Shown: piece after piece, positions 1-10,301 of the stretch
How the letters are laid out: each line of letters starts with the position of its first letter
Position numbering within the stretch: the first letter of the stretch is position 1
NCBI GenBank assembly: GCA_024689525.1
Contig: JAILDI010000033.1
Coordinates: forward strand, 1 to 22,099
DNA from: Bacteroidales bacterium
GTDB taxonomy: Bacteria; Bacteroidota; Bacteroidia; Bacteroidales; UBA932
Direction of reading: 5' to 3'
Length of the DNA: 22,099 nucleotides
Notes under the pieces: generated by a model
The model's input: only the letters and a program-made list of their open reading frames with translations
Database searches by the model: none
What the model was told of the DNA's origin: nothing
Position numbers and translations under genes: made by a program

Positions 1-13
1 TTAATAATAATTG

Positions 14-21
14 TATATTTG
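14..21 (+). promoter_or_regulatory. -7 box of the lipoprotein gene
   Basis: TATATTTG matches the Bacteroidetes primary sigma factor -7 consensus TAnnTTTG. It lies 22 bases before the ATG at 44, which leaves room for a leader of roughly 15-18 nt. The matching -33 element would fall at or beyond the left edge of the window, so it cannot be checked. Confidence 0.6.
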
Positions 22-43
22 CACATACAAATCGTTAAAACAT

Positions 44-865
44 ATGCGCACTTTTTTCAAAGTTCTGGCTTTTGGCTGCATCGCGGCTTCACTGTTCACT
101 GCTTGCAAGAAACAAGAAGATCCCGTGGTCAGCCGTAAGGCTATTCTGCAGAAGTATATAACCGGCGAAACGCAGAATTTCTCCAAACTCAACGACAAAA
201 TGGTCTTTCAGTATGACGACCAGAACCGTCCTTACCTGATTACCATCACTTCCGAAGGTGAAGATCCGGCATATTGTATGATTGATTATGTTGACGAAAG
301 AGCCATTCGCTTGGAAATCAATGTCATGACAGATCCGGAAGATCCTTCCACGACCACTGACCATTATTTTTTCAACCTTACAGACAACAGGGCCGACTCA
401 GGCGGTGGCCAGGACTTGAGCGCGCTTCAGGGCACTACTATCTATTTATTTGAGTATGACTCCAAGGGCCACCTTTGCAAATTTACACACAAAATCGACG
501 GCTCTGATAATACATACTATTTCAAATGGAAGAACGGCGATCTGATCAAGGCTTATTCCGCGGATGAATCGTTTATCTATGAGTACACTCCTGGAGACGA
601 CGCTTATGCAGGCGTATTGCCGTTATCGGCCTATCCCCATTTTCTGCCGCAGCCTTTGATCGCCTCATTCGGCTACTATGGAAAAGCGCCCAAACACATG
701 CCGAGGAAACTGGTATATACCGACAAAATGAACGCTTTCAAAGGGGTGTGCGAATACAGCTACGGCATAATGAGAGGACTGATGGTCGATTATACCGAGA
801 AACTGACTGTAGGCGACACGGAAAAAATAACCTACGGCAAGACAGACTGGTCCTGGGTGAATTAA
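44..865 (+). CDS. Small secreted lipoprotein, DUF4595-like
   Basis: This encodes a 273-residue protein. I chose the ATG at 44 because it opens a textbook lipoprotein signal peptide (MRTFFKVLAFG... then LFTAC at residues 17-21); an upstream TTG start would add 11 residues in front of it. The predicted lipidated Cys is followed by KKQED, so the protein should be anchored in the membrane facing the periplasm or the cell surface. The mature part has repeated aromatic, beta-rich stretches of the form YDSKGHL...YYFKWKNGDLIKAY, resembling the YD-repeat-like strands of Bacteroidetes DUF4595 lipoproteins. The family assignment is from memory and tentative, and no enzymatic motif is visible. The gene stands alone with its own promoter and ends 3 bp from the convergent symporter gene. 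I see no clear terminator between them. Function unknown. Confidence 0.8.
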   Translation: MRTFFKVLAFGCIAASLFTACKKQEDPVVSRKAILQKYITGETQNFSKLNDKMVFQYDDQNRPYLITITSEGEDPAYCMIDYVDERAIRLEINVMTDPEDPSTTTDHYFFNLTDNRADSGGGQDLSALQGTTIYLFEYDSKGHLCKFTHKIDGSDNTYYFKWKNGDLIKAYSADESFIYEYTPGDDAYAGVLPLSAYPHFLPQPLIASFGYYGKAPKHMPRKLVYTDKMNAFKGVCEYSYGIMRGLMVDYTEKLTVGDTEKITYGKTDWSWVN

Positions 866-868
866 TCC

Positions 869-2266
869 TTAGGGCTTCTTCTCGTATTCTTTCAGGAGGG
901 CGACGGCCTGGGGGCAGAGGACCAGGAGGGCCAGGACGTTGACCCAGGCGGTGAGGCCTACGCCGATGTCGCCCAGCATCCACACCACGTTGGCTTCCTT
1001 GATGGCACCGAACACCACGATGCCCAGAAGAACGATACGGTATACCCAGATGCATATCTTTTCCGCCTTCTTGTTCGGCTTGGCCGATGACGAGAATAAG
1101 TAGATGATGCTGGATTCCACGTAAAAATAGTACGCCATCACGGTGGTGAACACGAAGAATACCAGGGCTATTCCTACGAATGCACTGCCGAAACCGCTCA
1201 GCACGGAATCCACTGCGGTTTGTGTAAATGCCACGTAATTGCCTCCAAGTTCAGGGGCGCCGGCAACCAAAACCTCACCCGTCTTTGCATCCAGGATGTT
1301 ATACGTTCCGGAGCAGAGAATCATAAGTGCCGTGGCGGTGCACACGAACAGCGTGTCCACATATACGGAGAAGGATTGCGCCAACCCCTGTTTTGCCGGG
1401 TGTGACACTGCGGCAGAGGCGCTCACGATAGCGCCGCTGCCCTGGCCCGCCTCGTTGGAGAAAATGCCTCTCTTCACGCCCATCATAATGGTGGAGCCAA
1501 GTATGCCGCCGGCAACCGGCCGGATGCCGAATGCTCCGGTTACGATAGCCTTTAAAACACCGGGGACCGCATCCAGATGACAAGCGATAACTATCAGGGA
1601 GATAATGATATATCCCAGCGCCATGAAAGGCGTGACGATGGACGCCACGCGGGAAATGCTCTTGATTCCGCCGATAATCACCAGCCCCAGCACAAATGCC
1701 AGCGCCAGGCCGGACCACAGCGGATCCAGACTGAGCGAATTCATCAGGGCCGATGACATCCCGTTGCTCTGAACCGTGGGAAGGAACAAGCCGTATCCGA
1801 CGATAGCGAGTATGGAAAACAGCACCGCAAGCCACTTCATCTTGAGCCCCTTTTCGATATATGAAGAAGGGCCGCCGCGGAACACGCCGCCGTGATTGAA
1901 ATTGTATTTCTGAGCAAGGGTCGATTCCACGAATGCGGTGGATGCGCCGAAGAAAGCAATGAGCCACATCCAGAACACTGCGCCCGGGCCACCCATGGCA
2001 ATGGCAGTGGCCACGCCAACGATGTTTCCAGTGCCCACGCGACCGCTGAGCGCGACGCAGAACGCCTCGAAGGACGATATTCCCTTCTTCTTCCCGTCTT
2101 CACCGGTTTCCGCCGGGGCAAAGAGTGAGCGCACCATAAGGCCGATACGCCTCACCTGCACAAAGCGCGTGCGGATGGAAAAGTAAATTCCGGCGCCCAC
2201 CAGGAGCACTACCAGGGCGGGACTCCAAATAATATCGTTAACAACCGAGACTATCTTCTCAAACAT
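869..2266 (-). CDS. Sodium:alanine/glycine symporter, AGCS family
   Basis: A 465-residue polytopic inner-membrane protein with about 10-11 hydrophobic segments. It contains the AGCS signature SGRVGTGNIVGVATAIAMGG near residue 75 and the second conserved block RGIFSNEAGQGSGAI. Members of the family (AlsT, AgcS, DagA types) import alanine, glycine or related small amino acids with sodium; the exact substrate cannot be read from sequence. The ATG at 2266 gives the usual N-terminus MFEKIVSVVNDIIW. An upstream in-frame start would add 13 polar residues lying inside the preceding gene. The ATG overlaps the stop of the pseudouridine synthase gene by 8 bp (ATGTTTGA), so the two are probably co-transcribed and translationally coupled. 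Length is normal for the family and all conserved blocks are intact. Confidence 0.93.
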   Translation of the reverse strand: MFEKIVSVVNDIIWSPALVVLLVGAGIYFSIRTRFVQVRRIGLMVRSLFAPAETGEDGKKKGISSFEAFCVALSGRVGTGNIVGVATAIAMGGPGAVFWMWLIAFFGASTAFVESTLAQKYNFNHGGVFRGGPSSYIEKGLKMKWLAVLFSILAIVGYGLFLPTVQSNGMSSALMNSLSLDPLWSGLALAFVLGLVIIGGIKSISRVASIVTPFMALGYIIISLIVIACHLDAVPGVLKAIVTGAFGIRPVAGGILGSTIMMGVKRGIFSNEAGQGSGAIVSASAAVSHPAKQGLAQSFSVYVDTLFVCTATALMILCSGTYNILDAKTGEVLVAGAPELGGNYVAFTQTAVDSVLSGFGSAFVGIALVFFVFTTVMAYYFYVESSIIYLFSSSAKPNKKAEKICIWVYRIVLLGIVVFGAIKEANVVWMLGDIGVGLTAWVNVLALLVLCPQAVALLKEYEKKP

Positions 2267-2975
2267 AGGCTTCCACTCCTTTCCAAGATGCAGGCACCGG
2301 AGCAACCAGCTTGATTTCTGTTTTCTTTACGGGATGCACGAAACTTATCTCTCGCGCGTGGAGGCATATTCCTCCGTCCGGATTTGAACGCGGCGATCCG
2401 TATTTCAGATCCCCTTTGATAACGCATCCGGCGTGAGAAAGCTGGCAGCGTATCTGGTGATGCCGCCCCGTCAAAAGTTCCACTTCCACCAGGAAGTAGC
2501 GTTCAGTGGGGCCGATGAACCTGTAGCGCAGCCGGGCCAGCTTTGCGCCCTGCCTGGGACCCGAGGCAACGAACGATTTGTTCTGAGCCTCGTTGCGAAC
2601 CAGATAATCTTCCATTTCACCCTGCTCCGGGGAAGGCTTTCCACAGCACAGGGCCCAATAGGTCTTATGAACCTGGGAATCACGAAACATAACACTAAGC
2701 CTTTCCAGCGCCTTGGACGTCTTGGCAAAAAGCACAAGCCCGCTCACCGGCCTGTCCAGCCTGTGCGGCACGCCCATAAACACCTGGCCGGGCTTGCCAT
2801 CCCGCTGGGCGACAAACGCCTTAAGTGTTTCCGGGAGAGGTTCGTCACCGGTTTTATCCCCCTGCACTATCTCCCCCGGGCGTTTGCAGAAGGCAAGAAT
2901 GTGATTGTCCTCGTATACGATACGGGACTCGATGTCTTTGTATTCCTGCTCCGGAAGCGCGCGGTAGACGGACAT
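2259..2975 (-). CDS. RluA-family pseudouridine synthase
   Basis: This encodes a 238-residue single-domain enzyme converting uridine to pseudouridine in rRNA or tRNA. The catalytic motif HRLDRPVSGLVLFAKTSKA carries the invariant Asp of HRLD, and the later block LLTGRHHQIRCQLSHAGCVIKGDLKYG is the conserved RluA/RluC/RluD C-terminal motif. There is no N-terminal S4 domain, so it resembles the short TruC/RluA-like proteins common in Bacteroidetes; the target site in RNA cannot be assigned. The ATG at 2975 (MSVYRALPEQEY) is preferred over an in-frame TTG at 2996, because the -7 box at 2994-3001 would lie inside a gene starting at the TTG. It is the first gene of a two-gene unit with the symporter, and is transcribed divergently from the GH97 gene. 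Confidence 0.92.
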   Translation of the reverse strand: MSVYRALPEQEYKDIESRIVYEDNHILAFCKRPGEIVQGDKTGDEPLPETLKAFVAQRDGKPGQVFMGVPHRLDRPVSGLVLFAKTSKALERLSVMFRDSQVHKTYWALCCGKPSPEQGEMEDYLVRNEAQNKSFVASGPRQGAKLARLRYRFIGPTERYFLVEVELLTGRHHQIRCQLSHAGCVIKGDLKYGSPRSNPDGGICLHAREISFVHPVKKTEIKLVAPVPASWKGVEAYV

Positions 2976-2993
2976 AGGTTGATAGGTTTTCCA

Positions 2994-3001
2994 CAAAAAT
3001 A
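2994..3001 (-). promoter_or_regulatory. -7 box of the RluA-symporter unit
   Basis: Read on the minus strand this is TATTTTTG, a full match to TAnnTTTG, 18 bases before the ATG at 2975. A possible -33 TTG lies at 3028-3026, with a spacer of 24, which is longer than the usual 19-21. Only two bases separate it from the oppositely directed -7 box at 3004-3011. Confidence 0.55.
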
Positions 3002-3003
3002 AG

Positions 3004-3011
3004 TAAATTTG
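3004..3011 (+). promoter_or_regulatory. -7 box of the GH97 gene
   Basis: TAAATTTG matches TAnnTTTG and lies 18 bases before the ATG at 3030. A TTG at 2979-2981 could serve as -33 with a spacer of 22. It is back to back with the divergent -7 box at 2994-3001. Confidence 0.55.
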
Positions 3012-3029
3012 TACAGAATTGAAAACAAT

Positions 3030-5036
3030 ATGAAAAAGACTATTCTCGCCCTGGCTTTGACGGCATTAGCCGCCTGCGCTCCCCTCTCCGACAAAACCGC
3101 CATAACGTCCCCGGACGGAAGAATCTCCGTGTCTTTTAAACTGGACGACGGGATGCCGACATACAGCATCGACGTGGACGGTGTTCCGCTTGTGGAGCAA
3201 TCGGCACTCGGGCTCGTGGCTGAGGAGGCCGATCTGAGCGGCGGGTTCAGCCTTGTATCGACCAAAATATCGAAACAAAAGAATAGCTGGACTCAGCCCT
3301 GGGGCGAGAACAAGGAGATTTCGGATTCCCACAGGGAGCTGGCCGTCGGGCTCCGCAGCGAAGTGGGTGTGCTGCTGAATCTGGTTTTCCGCGCTTTCGA
3401 CGATGGCGTCGGATTCAGATACGAGTACAGCGTCCCCGGCATCGACACACTGCATATCTGCGATGAACTCACACGCCTGAATTTCGCCTCCGACGCAAGC
3501 AGCTGGTCCATCCCCGGCGATTTCAATTCCTACGAGCATCTCTATCGCAAGATGCCCCTTTCCCAGCTCACCGATGCCAACACTCCCCTCACCCTCAAGT
3601 TCTCCGACAGCCTGTATGCCGCCGTTCACGAGGCCGCGATAGTCAATTTCCCCGAAATGGTGCTGGTGAAGGAAAACGGCCTCTCCTTTAAGGCCGATCT
3701 GGCCCCATATCGCATTGCCGAGGACTTCTGCGCCATTACCGGAGGCAGTTTCAAAACCCCGTGGAGGACGATCATTATCGGCCGGAATGCCGTCGACCTT
3801 GTCAATTCCACTCTTATCCTTAACCTCAACGAGCCCTGCGCCGTCAAGGATGTTTCCTGGATAAGGCCGATGAAGTATATCGGCGTTTGGTGGGGGATGC
3901 ATCTTGGCATCGAGAACTGGGGCGGCGAGCCTCACGGAGCAACCACGGAGCGGGCCATCCAGTATATCGACTTTGCTGCCGCGAATAACATCCAGGGCGT
4001 GCTGTTCGAAGGATGGAACGATGCCTGGAACGGTTCCGCCGCCCTTGCGGCCTTCGACTTCACCCGTCCCGCACCCGACTTTGATGTGGTAAAAGTGGCC
4101 GAGTACGCACAGTCCAAAGGCGTGCAGCTGATAACCCACAATGAGACGGGAGGAAACTTCGCGCGCTTTGAGAGTCAGCTGGACACTTCAATGGCCTGGG
4201 CTCAGAGCCTGGGCATCCACGCCGCAAAAACCGGATATGCCGGCGGAGGCCTTTGGGACGGCTATCCCAGGCACGGGCAGGTTGGAGTGAATCACTTCCA
4301 GAAAGTGATTGAAGTGGCTGCGGAACATCAGATAATGGTCGATGCGCACGAGTCCATCAAGCCTTCCGGGCTGAGGCGCACCTGGCCGAACTTCCTGACG
4401 CGTGAATGCGTACGCGGAATGGAATACAACGGATGGAGCGAGGGTAATCCGCCTTCCCATCACGAGATCCTCCCCTACACCCGTATCCTGGGCGGCCCCG
4501 TGGATTATACTCCTGGAGTGTTCGATATAGAGTACCGCAGAATCAAAGGCCTGCCACAAGTGCGCACGTGGGGCAAGCCCGGCACGCAGTGCAGGGTTAA
4601 CACTACGCTGGCAAAGCAGATTGCCAACTGGGTTGTGCTGTACTCCCCCATGCAGATGGCCTGCGACCTTATTGAAAACTACGAAGGCCATCCCGCATTC
4701 CAGTTCTTCCGGGATTTCGACCCCGACTGTGACTGGTCCCGTGCCCTCCAGGGCGAAGTGGGCGAATGGATCGTAGTGGTGAGGCGGGCCAAAGGCCGGT
4801 ATTTCCTTGGCGCCACCACCGACGAATCCGGCCGCGCCATCGACCAGCCTCTGGATTTCCTGGCTCCCGACACCGCCTACACCGCCATCATTTATTCCGA
4901 CGCCCTTGATTCAGACTGGGTTACAAATCCCTACGCATACGCCATCGACACAGTTAAGGTGACTTCTTCCGACACCTTGCCGCTGCGTCTGGCTCCCGGA
5001 GGCGGATGCGCCATCTCATTCTTCCCGGAGGAATAG
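3030..5036 (+). CDS. GH97 glycoside hydrolase, lipoprotein, SusB-like inverting type
   Basis: A 668-residue protein starting MKKTILALALTALAAC: a lipoprotein signal peptide with lipobox LAAC, so it is probably anchored facing the periplasm. The GH97 layout is visible: an N-terminal beta-sandwich (about 25-270), a central TIM barrel (KYIGVWWGMHLG from about 282; AHESIKPSGLRRTWPN around 439-453; GGPVDYTPGVFDIE around 488-501) and a C-terminal beta domain. Glu441 in AHES aligns with a catalytic Glu of SusB (BtGH97a). The position where retaining GH97 enzymes carry a nucleophilic Asp reads KTGYAGG here, as in inverting alpha-glucosidases. The likely role is release of glucose from alpha-glucans, but specificity is inferred. 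No SusC/SusD, other glycosidase or sugar regulator is adjacent, so it is an orphan rather than part of a polysaccharide utilisation locus. An ATG at 3030 is preferred over TTG 3009, which falls inside the -7 box. Confidence 0.92.
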   Translation: MKKTILALALTALAACAPLSDKTAITSPDGRISVSFKLDDGMPTYSIDVDGVPLVEQSALGLVAEEADLSGGFSLVSTKISKQKNSWTQPWGENKEISDSHRELAVGLRSEVGVLLNLVFRAFDDGVGFRYEYSVPGIDTLHICDELTRLNFASDASSWSIPGDFNSYEHLYRKMPLSQLTDANTPLTLKFSDSLYAAVHEAAIVNFPEMVLVKENGLSFKADLAPYRIAEDFCAITGGSFKTPWRTIIIGRNAVDLVNSTLILNLNEPCAVKDVSWIRPMKYIGVWWGMHLGIENWGGEPHGATTERAIQYIDFAAANNIQGVLFEGWNDAWNGSAALAAFDFTRPAPDFDVVKVAEYAQSKGVQLITHNETGGNFARFESQLDTSMAWAQSLGIHAAKTGYAGGGLWDGYPRHGQVGVNHFQKVIEVAAEHQIMVDAHESIKPSGLRRTWPNFLTRECVRGMEYNGWSEGNPPSHHEILPYTRILGGPVDYTPGVFDIEYRRIKGLPQVRTWGKPGTQCRVNTTLAKQIANWVVLYSPMQMACDLIENYEGHPAFQFFRDFDPDCDWSRALQGEVGEWIVVVRRAKGRYFLGATTDESGRAIDQPLDFLAPDTAYTAIIYSDALDSDWVTNPYAYAIDTVKVTSSDTLPLRLAPGGGCAISFFPEE

Positions 5037-5043
5037 TTTTTTT
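5018..5043 (+). terminator. Intrinsic terminator of the GH97 gene
   Basis: ATTCTTC (5018-5024) pairs with GAGGAAT (5028-5034) over 7 bp including one G-U pair, with a 3-nt loop. It is followed by AG and seven T at 5037-5043. The stem overlaps the last codons of the gene. The stem is not GC-rich, so termination may be partial; it separates GH97 from the hut operon. Confidence 0.5.
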
Positions 5044-5060
5044 GCCCGTCGGGAGGTCCG

Positions 5061-5104
5061 GGTTGTCGTTTTTTTCACTATATTTGAAAGCTAAAACGAC
5101 AACC
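5061..5104 (+). promoter_or_regulatory. Perfect 12-bp inverted repeat around the hut promoter (putative operator)
   Basis: GGTTGTCGTTTT at 5061-5072 is the exact reverse complement of AAAACGACAACC at 5093-5104, with 20 bases between the arms. The -7 box lies in that spacer and the right arm ends one base before the ATG at 5106. Arm centres are 32 bp apart, about three helical turns, so a dimer could contact both on one face of the DNA. If transcription starts just downstream of the -7 box, the left arm is not transcribed, which favours a DNA operator over an RNA hairpin. I infer control of the histidine-utilisation operon; the regulator is not identified. Confidence 0.6.
5079..5086 (+). promoter_or_regulatory. 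-7 box of the hut operon
   Basis: TATATTTG is a full match to TAnnTTTG, 19 bases before the ATG at 5106. No TTTG or TTG stands at the expected -33 distance (around 5055-5060), so this promoter looks half-built and may need an activator, or may be modulated by a protein bound to the flanking inverted repeat. Confidence 0.6.
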
Positions 5105-5105
5105 A

Positions 5106-6797
5106 ATGAAACGAATCATCGAATGTGTTCCGAATTACAGTGAGGGACGCGACAGGGCGGTGATAGACCGCATTGTGGAAGCAATCAAGGAAGTAGAGGG
5201 TGTGACCCTTCTGGACGTGGATCCGGGAGAGGCCACCAACCGCACCGTTGTGACTTTTGTGGGCGAACCGGAGCCCGTGTGCGAGGCCGCGTTCCGCGGT
5301 GCCCGAAAGGCGCAGGAACTCATCGACATGAGGAAGCATCACGGGGCCCATCCCCGCAGCGGGGCAACGGACGTGCTTCCTTTAATCCCTGTGGCCGGAA
5401 TCACGCTTGAAGAATGCGCGCAGCTTGCCCGCGGCCTTGCCAAACGCCTGTGGGAAGAGCTGGGAATCCCCTGCTACTGCTATGAAGCGGCAGCCTTCAC
5501 TCCGGAGCGCAAGAACCTGGCGGTATGCCGCGCAGGGGAATATGAGGCCCTGCCGGAAAAACTGGCGGATCCGCAGAGGAAACCGGATTTCGGCGGCCCT
5601 TACAATGATACCGTAGCCAAAGCCGGCGCCACCAACGTGGGCGCACGCGACTTCCTTGTGGCCGTGAACTTCAACCTGAACACAACCTCCACCCGCCGCG
5701 CTATGGCCGTGGCGTTCGATGTGCGCGAAAAGGGCCGCAAGGCCCGCGAGGGCGGCTCCCTCACCGGCAAACTCCTCAAGGATGCCAACGGTGAGCAAAT
5801 ATGGATCCCCGGCACGCTCAAGGGCTGCAAGGCCATCGGCTGGTTTATCGACGAATACGGCATCGCCCAGGTGTCCATGAACATAACCGACATCAACACC
5901 ACTCCCCTGCACATCGCGTACGAGGAGGTCTGCCGCGCGGCATCGGCCCGTGGACTCAAGGTCACCGGCACCGAAATCGTTGGCCTGGTGCCCAAGAAAG
6001 TCCTTATGGACGCCGGCCGCTTCTACCTTGAAAAGCAGCAGCGCTCCCTTGGCATCAGCGAGGCGGAAATCGTGAAGATCGCCGTGAAATCCATGTCACT
6101 GGACGACCTCAAGCCATTCAACCCCAAAGAAAAGGTCATCGAATATCTTATGGCCGATGACAAAAAAGGCCTTGCCCAGATGACCGTGGAAGGCTTCGTG
6201 CGGGAGACGGCATCGGAATCCCCGGCCCCGGGAGGCGGGTCGATATCGGCCTGTATGGGCGCTTTCAGCGCAGCCCTGGCCACGATGGTTGCCAATCTGA
6301 GCTCGCACAAACGCGGCTGGGACGACCGATGGAAAGAGTTCTCCGACGTGGCCGAGAAGGGCCAGTTGCTGCTTGATGAACTTTTAGGGCTAATCGACGA
6401 AGACACGGCCGCCTTCAACCGCATCATGGACTGCTTCTCCATGCCTAAAGGCACTGATGAAGAAAAGGCAGCCCGCGCCAAGGCCCTCGAAGAGGCTACA
6501 CTGTACGCCGCAGAAGTTCCCCTGCGCACGATGGAGGCATCGCTGAAAGCCCTGCCGCTGGCCCTTGAGATGGCGCAGAAGGGCAACCCCGCATCGGCCT
6601 CCGACGCCGGCGTTGCCGCCCTCGCCGCCCTTGCCGGCATCCGCGGCGCCCGCCTGAACGTCCGCATCAATTGCGCCGGCCTCACGGATAAATCCCCCGC
6701 CAAACCCCTACTCGAGCGTGCCGACGAAATCGTCTCCGACGCAGAACGCCTCGAGGCTGAAGTCCTCGCCGCCGTTGAATCAAACATTGATTTGTAG
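5106..6797 (+). CDS. ftcD: Bifunctional glutamate formimidoyltransferase / formimidoyl-THF cyclodeaminase
   Basis: A 563-residue fusion that performs the last two steps of histidine breakdown. It moves the formimino group of N-formimino-glutamate to tetrahydrofolate (EC 2.1.2.5), then removes ammonia to give 5,10-methenyl-THF (EC 4.3.1.4). Residues 1-180 and about 181-330 are the two transferase subdomains: IIECVPNYSEGR opens the first, and HHGAHPRSGATDV contains His82, at the same number as the catalytic His of the mammalian enzyme. About 350-555 is the cyclodeaminase helical bundle, opening with ESPAPGGGSISACMGAFSAAL. The domain order and length match mammalian FTCD (about 541 aa); many bacteria encode the two halves separately. 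It is cytoplasmic. First gene of the hut operon; its TAG is one base from the hutU ATG. The presence of this enzyme and absence of HutG or HutF here means the formimino carbon goes to folate. Confidence 0.95.
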   Translation: MKRIIECVPNYSEGRDRAVIDRIVEAIKEVEGVTLLDVDPGEATNRTVVTFVGEPEPVCEAAFRGARKAQELIDMRKHHGAHPRSGATDVLPLIPVAGITLEECAQLARGLAKRLWEELGIPCYCYEAAAFTPERKNLAVCRAGEYEALPEKLADPQRKPDFGGPYNDTVAKAGATNVGARDFLVAVNFNLNTTSTRRAMAVAFDVREKGRKAREGGSLTGKLLKDANGEQIWIPGTLKGCKAIGWFIDEYGIAQVSMNITDINTTPLHIAYEEVCRAASARGLKVTGTEIVGLVPKKVLMDAGRFYLEKQQRSLGISEAEIVKIAVKSMSLDDLKPFNPKEKVIEYLMADDKKGLAQMTVEGFVRETASESPAPGGGSISACMGAFSAALATMVANLSSHKRGWDDRWKEFSDVAEKGQLLLDELLGLIDEDTAAFNRIMDCFSMPKGTDEEKAARAKALEEATLYAAEVPLRTMEASLKALPLALEMAQKGNPASASDAGVAALAALAGIRGARLNVRINCAGLTDKSPAKPLLERADEIVSDAERLEAEVLAAVESNIDL

Positions 6798-6798
6798 T

Positions 6799-8813
<2,015 letters not shown>

Positions 8814-8814
<1 letters not shown>

Positions 8815-10301
8815 TGACACATTTTATTTCCAAGGAGCACCTGTCGCTTGACAGGCTGAAAGAAATCATCGACAATGGCGAGAAACTGGAACTCTCGCAG
8901 GAATCCATAGAGGCTATCATCAAGTGCCGCAAGTATCTGGACGAAAAGACGAAAGACCTCGACCATCCGGTATACGGAATCACCACCGGTTTCGGCTCGC
9001 TGTATAACGTTACAATCCCCAAGGAGGATTTGTCACAGCTGCAGCACAACCTGGTGATGTCCCACGCCTGCGGCTCCGGCGAGACGGTGAACCCGCAGAT
9101 TGTGAAACTCATGCTCCTGCTCAAGGTCCAGAACCTGTCGTACGGGCATTCTGGGGTTCAGCTCATCACTGTTCAGCGCCTCATGGACATGTTCAACAAC
9201 GACATTCTCCCTGTGGTGTACCAGCAGGGCTCCCTGGGCGCATCGGGCGACCTTGCCCCGCTCGCTCACCTGAGCCTCCCCCTCATCGGCCTTGGAGAAG
9301 TGCTATATAAAGGCAAAGTGCGTCCTTCGGCGGAAGTATGGGCAGAGATGGGCTGGGAGCCAATCCAGCTTCAGTCCAAAGAAGGCCTGGCGCTTCTGAA
9401 CGGCACCCAGTTCATGAGTGCCCACGCCGTGTGGTCGCTGCTCAAGAGTAAGAGGCTTTCCAAGTGGGCCGACCTTATCGGCGCCATGTCCCTGGAGGCC
9501 TACGACGGCCGCATCGAGCCGTTCCTGCCGCTCACGCATCAGATTCGCCCCCACGTTGGCCAGATCCAAACCGGAAAACGCTTCATGGAAATCCTTGAAG
9601 GCAGCGAGCTCATCAACCGCCCCAAGGAGCACGTTCAGGACCCGTACAGTTTCCGCTGCATCCCTCAGGTGCACGGCGCCGTGAAGGATAACATCCTGTA
9701 TGTGAAATCCGTCATTGAGAACGAAATCAACTCCGCCACGGACAATCCTAATATCTTCCCCGATGAGGATATGATTATCTCCGCAGGCAACTTCCACGGC
9801 GAGCCCATCGCCATCCCCATGGACTCCCTGGCGATAGCGATGAGCGAGCTCGCAAGCATTTCCGAGCGCCGCACCTACCAGCTCATCCACGGCCTCCGCG
9901 GCCTGCCCAAGTACCTTGTTGCGAAACCCGGCCTCAACAGCGGTTTCATGATTCCGCAGTACACTGCGGCCTCCATCGTATCACAGAACAAGGGCCTCTG
10001 CTGGCCCGCATCCTGCGACTCCATCCCCTCCTCCCAGGGCCAGGAAGACCACGTGTCGATGGGCTCCAATTCGGCCACAAAACTCGTTCGCGTAGTGAAC
10101 AATGTGGAAACGGTCCTCGCCATCGAACTCTTCAACGCCGCCCAGGCCCTCGAATTCCGCCGCCCGGCAAAGAGCTCTCCCCTTCTGGAGCGCATCTTCG
10201 AAGACTTCCGCAAAGAAGTCCCCTTCATCGACACCGACACCTACATGCATCCCCTCATCGAGAAATCCATCACCTTCATCCATAGCGAGAAGTACCTATG
10301 A
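8814..10301 (+). CDS. hutH: Histidine ammonia-lyase
   Basis: A 495-residue enzyme that deaminates L-histidine to urocanate, the entry step of the pathway (EC 4.3.1.3). The tripeptide Ala143-Ser144-Gly145, in GSLGASGDLAPLAHL, is the precursor of the MIO electrophilic cofactor. Tyr54 in YGITTGFGSLYN is the conserved catalytic Tyr. Other family blocks are NGTQFMSAHA, QDPYSFRCIPQVHGA, SATDNPN and SSQGQEDHVSMGSNSA. Aromatic lyases share this fold, but the His-specific blocks and the operon make histidine the near-certain substrate. It starts inside the hutU stop and its TGA overlaps the hutI start (ATGA). Although it acts first in the pathway it is third in the operon. Confidence 0.97.

Noticed and set aside
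845..880. A terminator between the DUF4595-like gene and the symporter
   Set aside because: Only 3 bp separate the genes and I find no convincing stem with a T run on either strand.
3066..4139. A 357-residue open frame on the minus strand inside GH97
   Set aside because: Antisense to a well-supported gene and created by the third-position GC bias. No signal peptide, motif or promoter.
6718..6798. N-terminal extension of HutU by 27 residues
   Set aside because: The extra part overlaps the end of ftcD in another frame and has no family resemblance; ATG 6799 gives the expected N-terminus one base after the ftcD stop.
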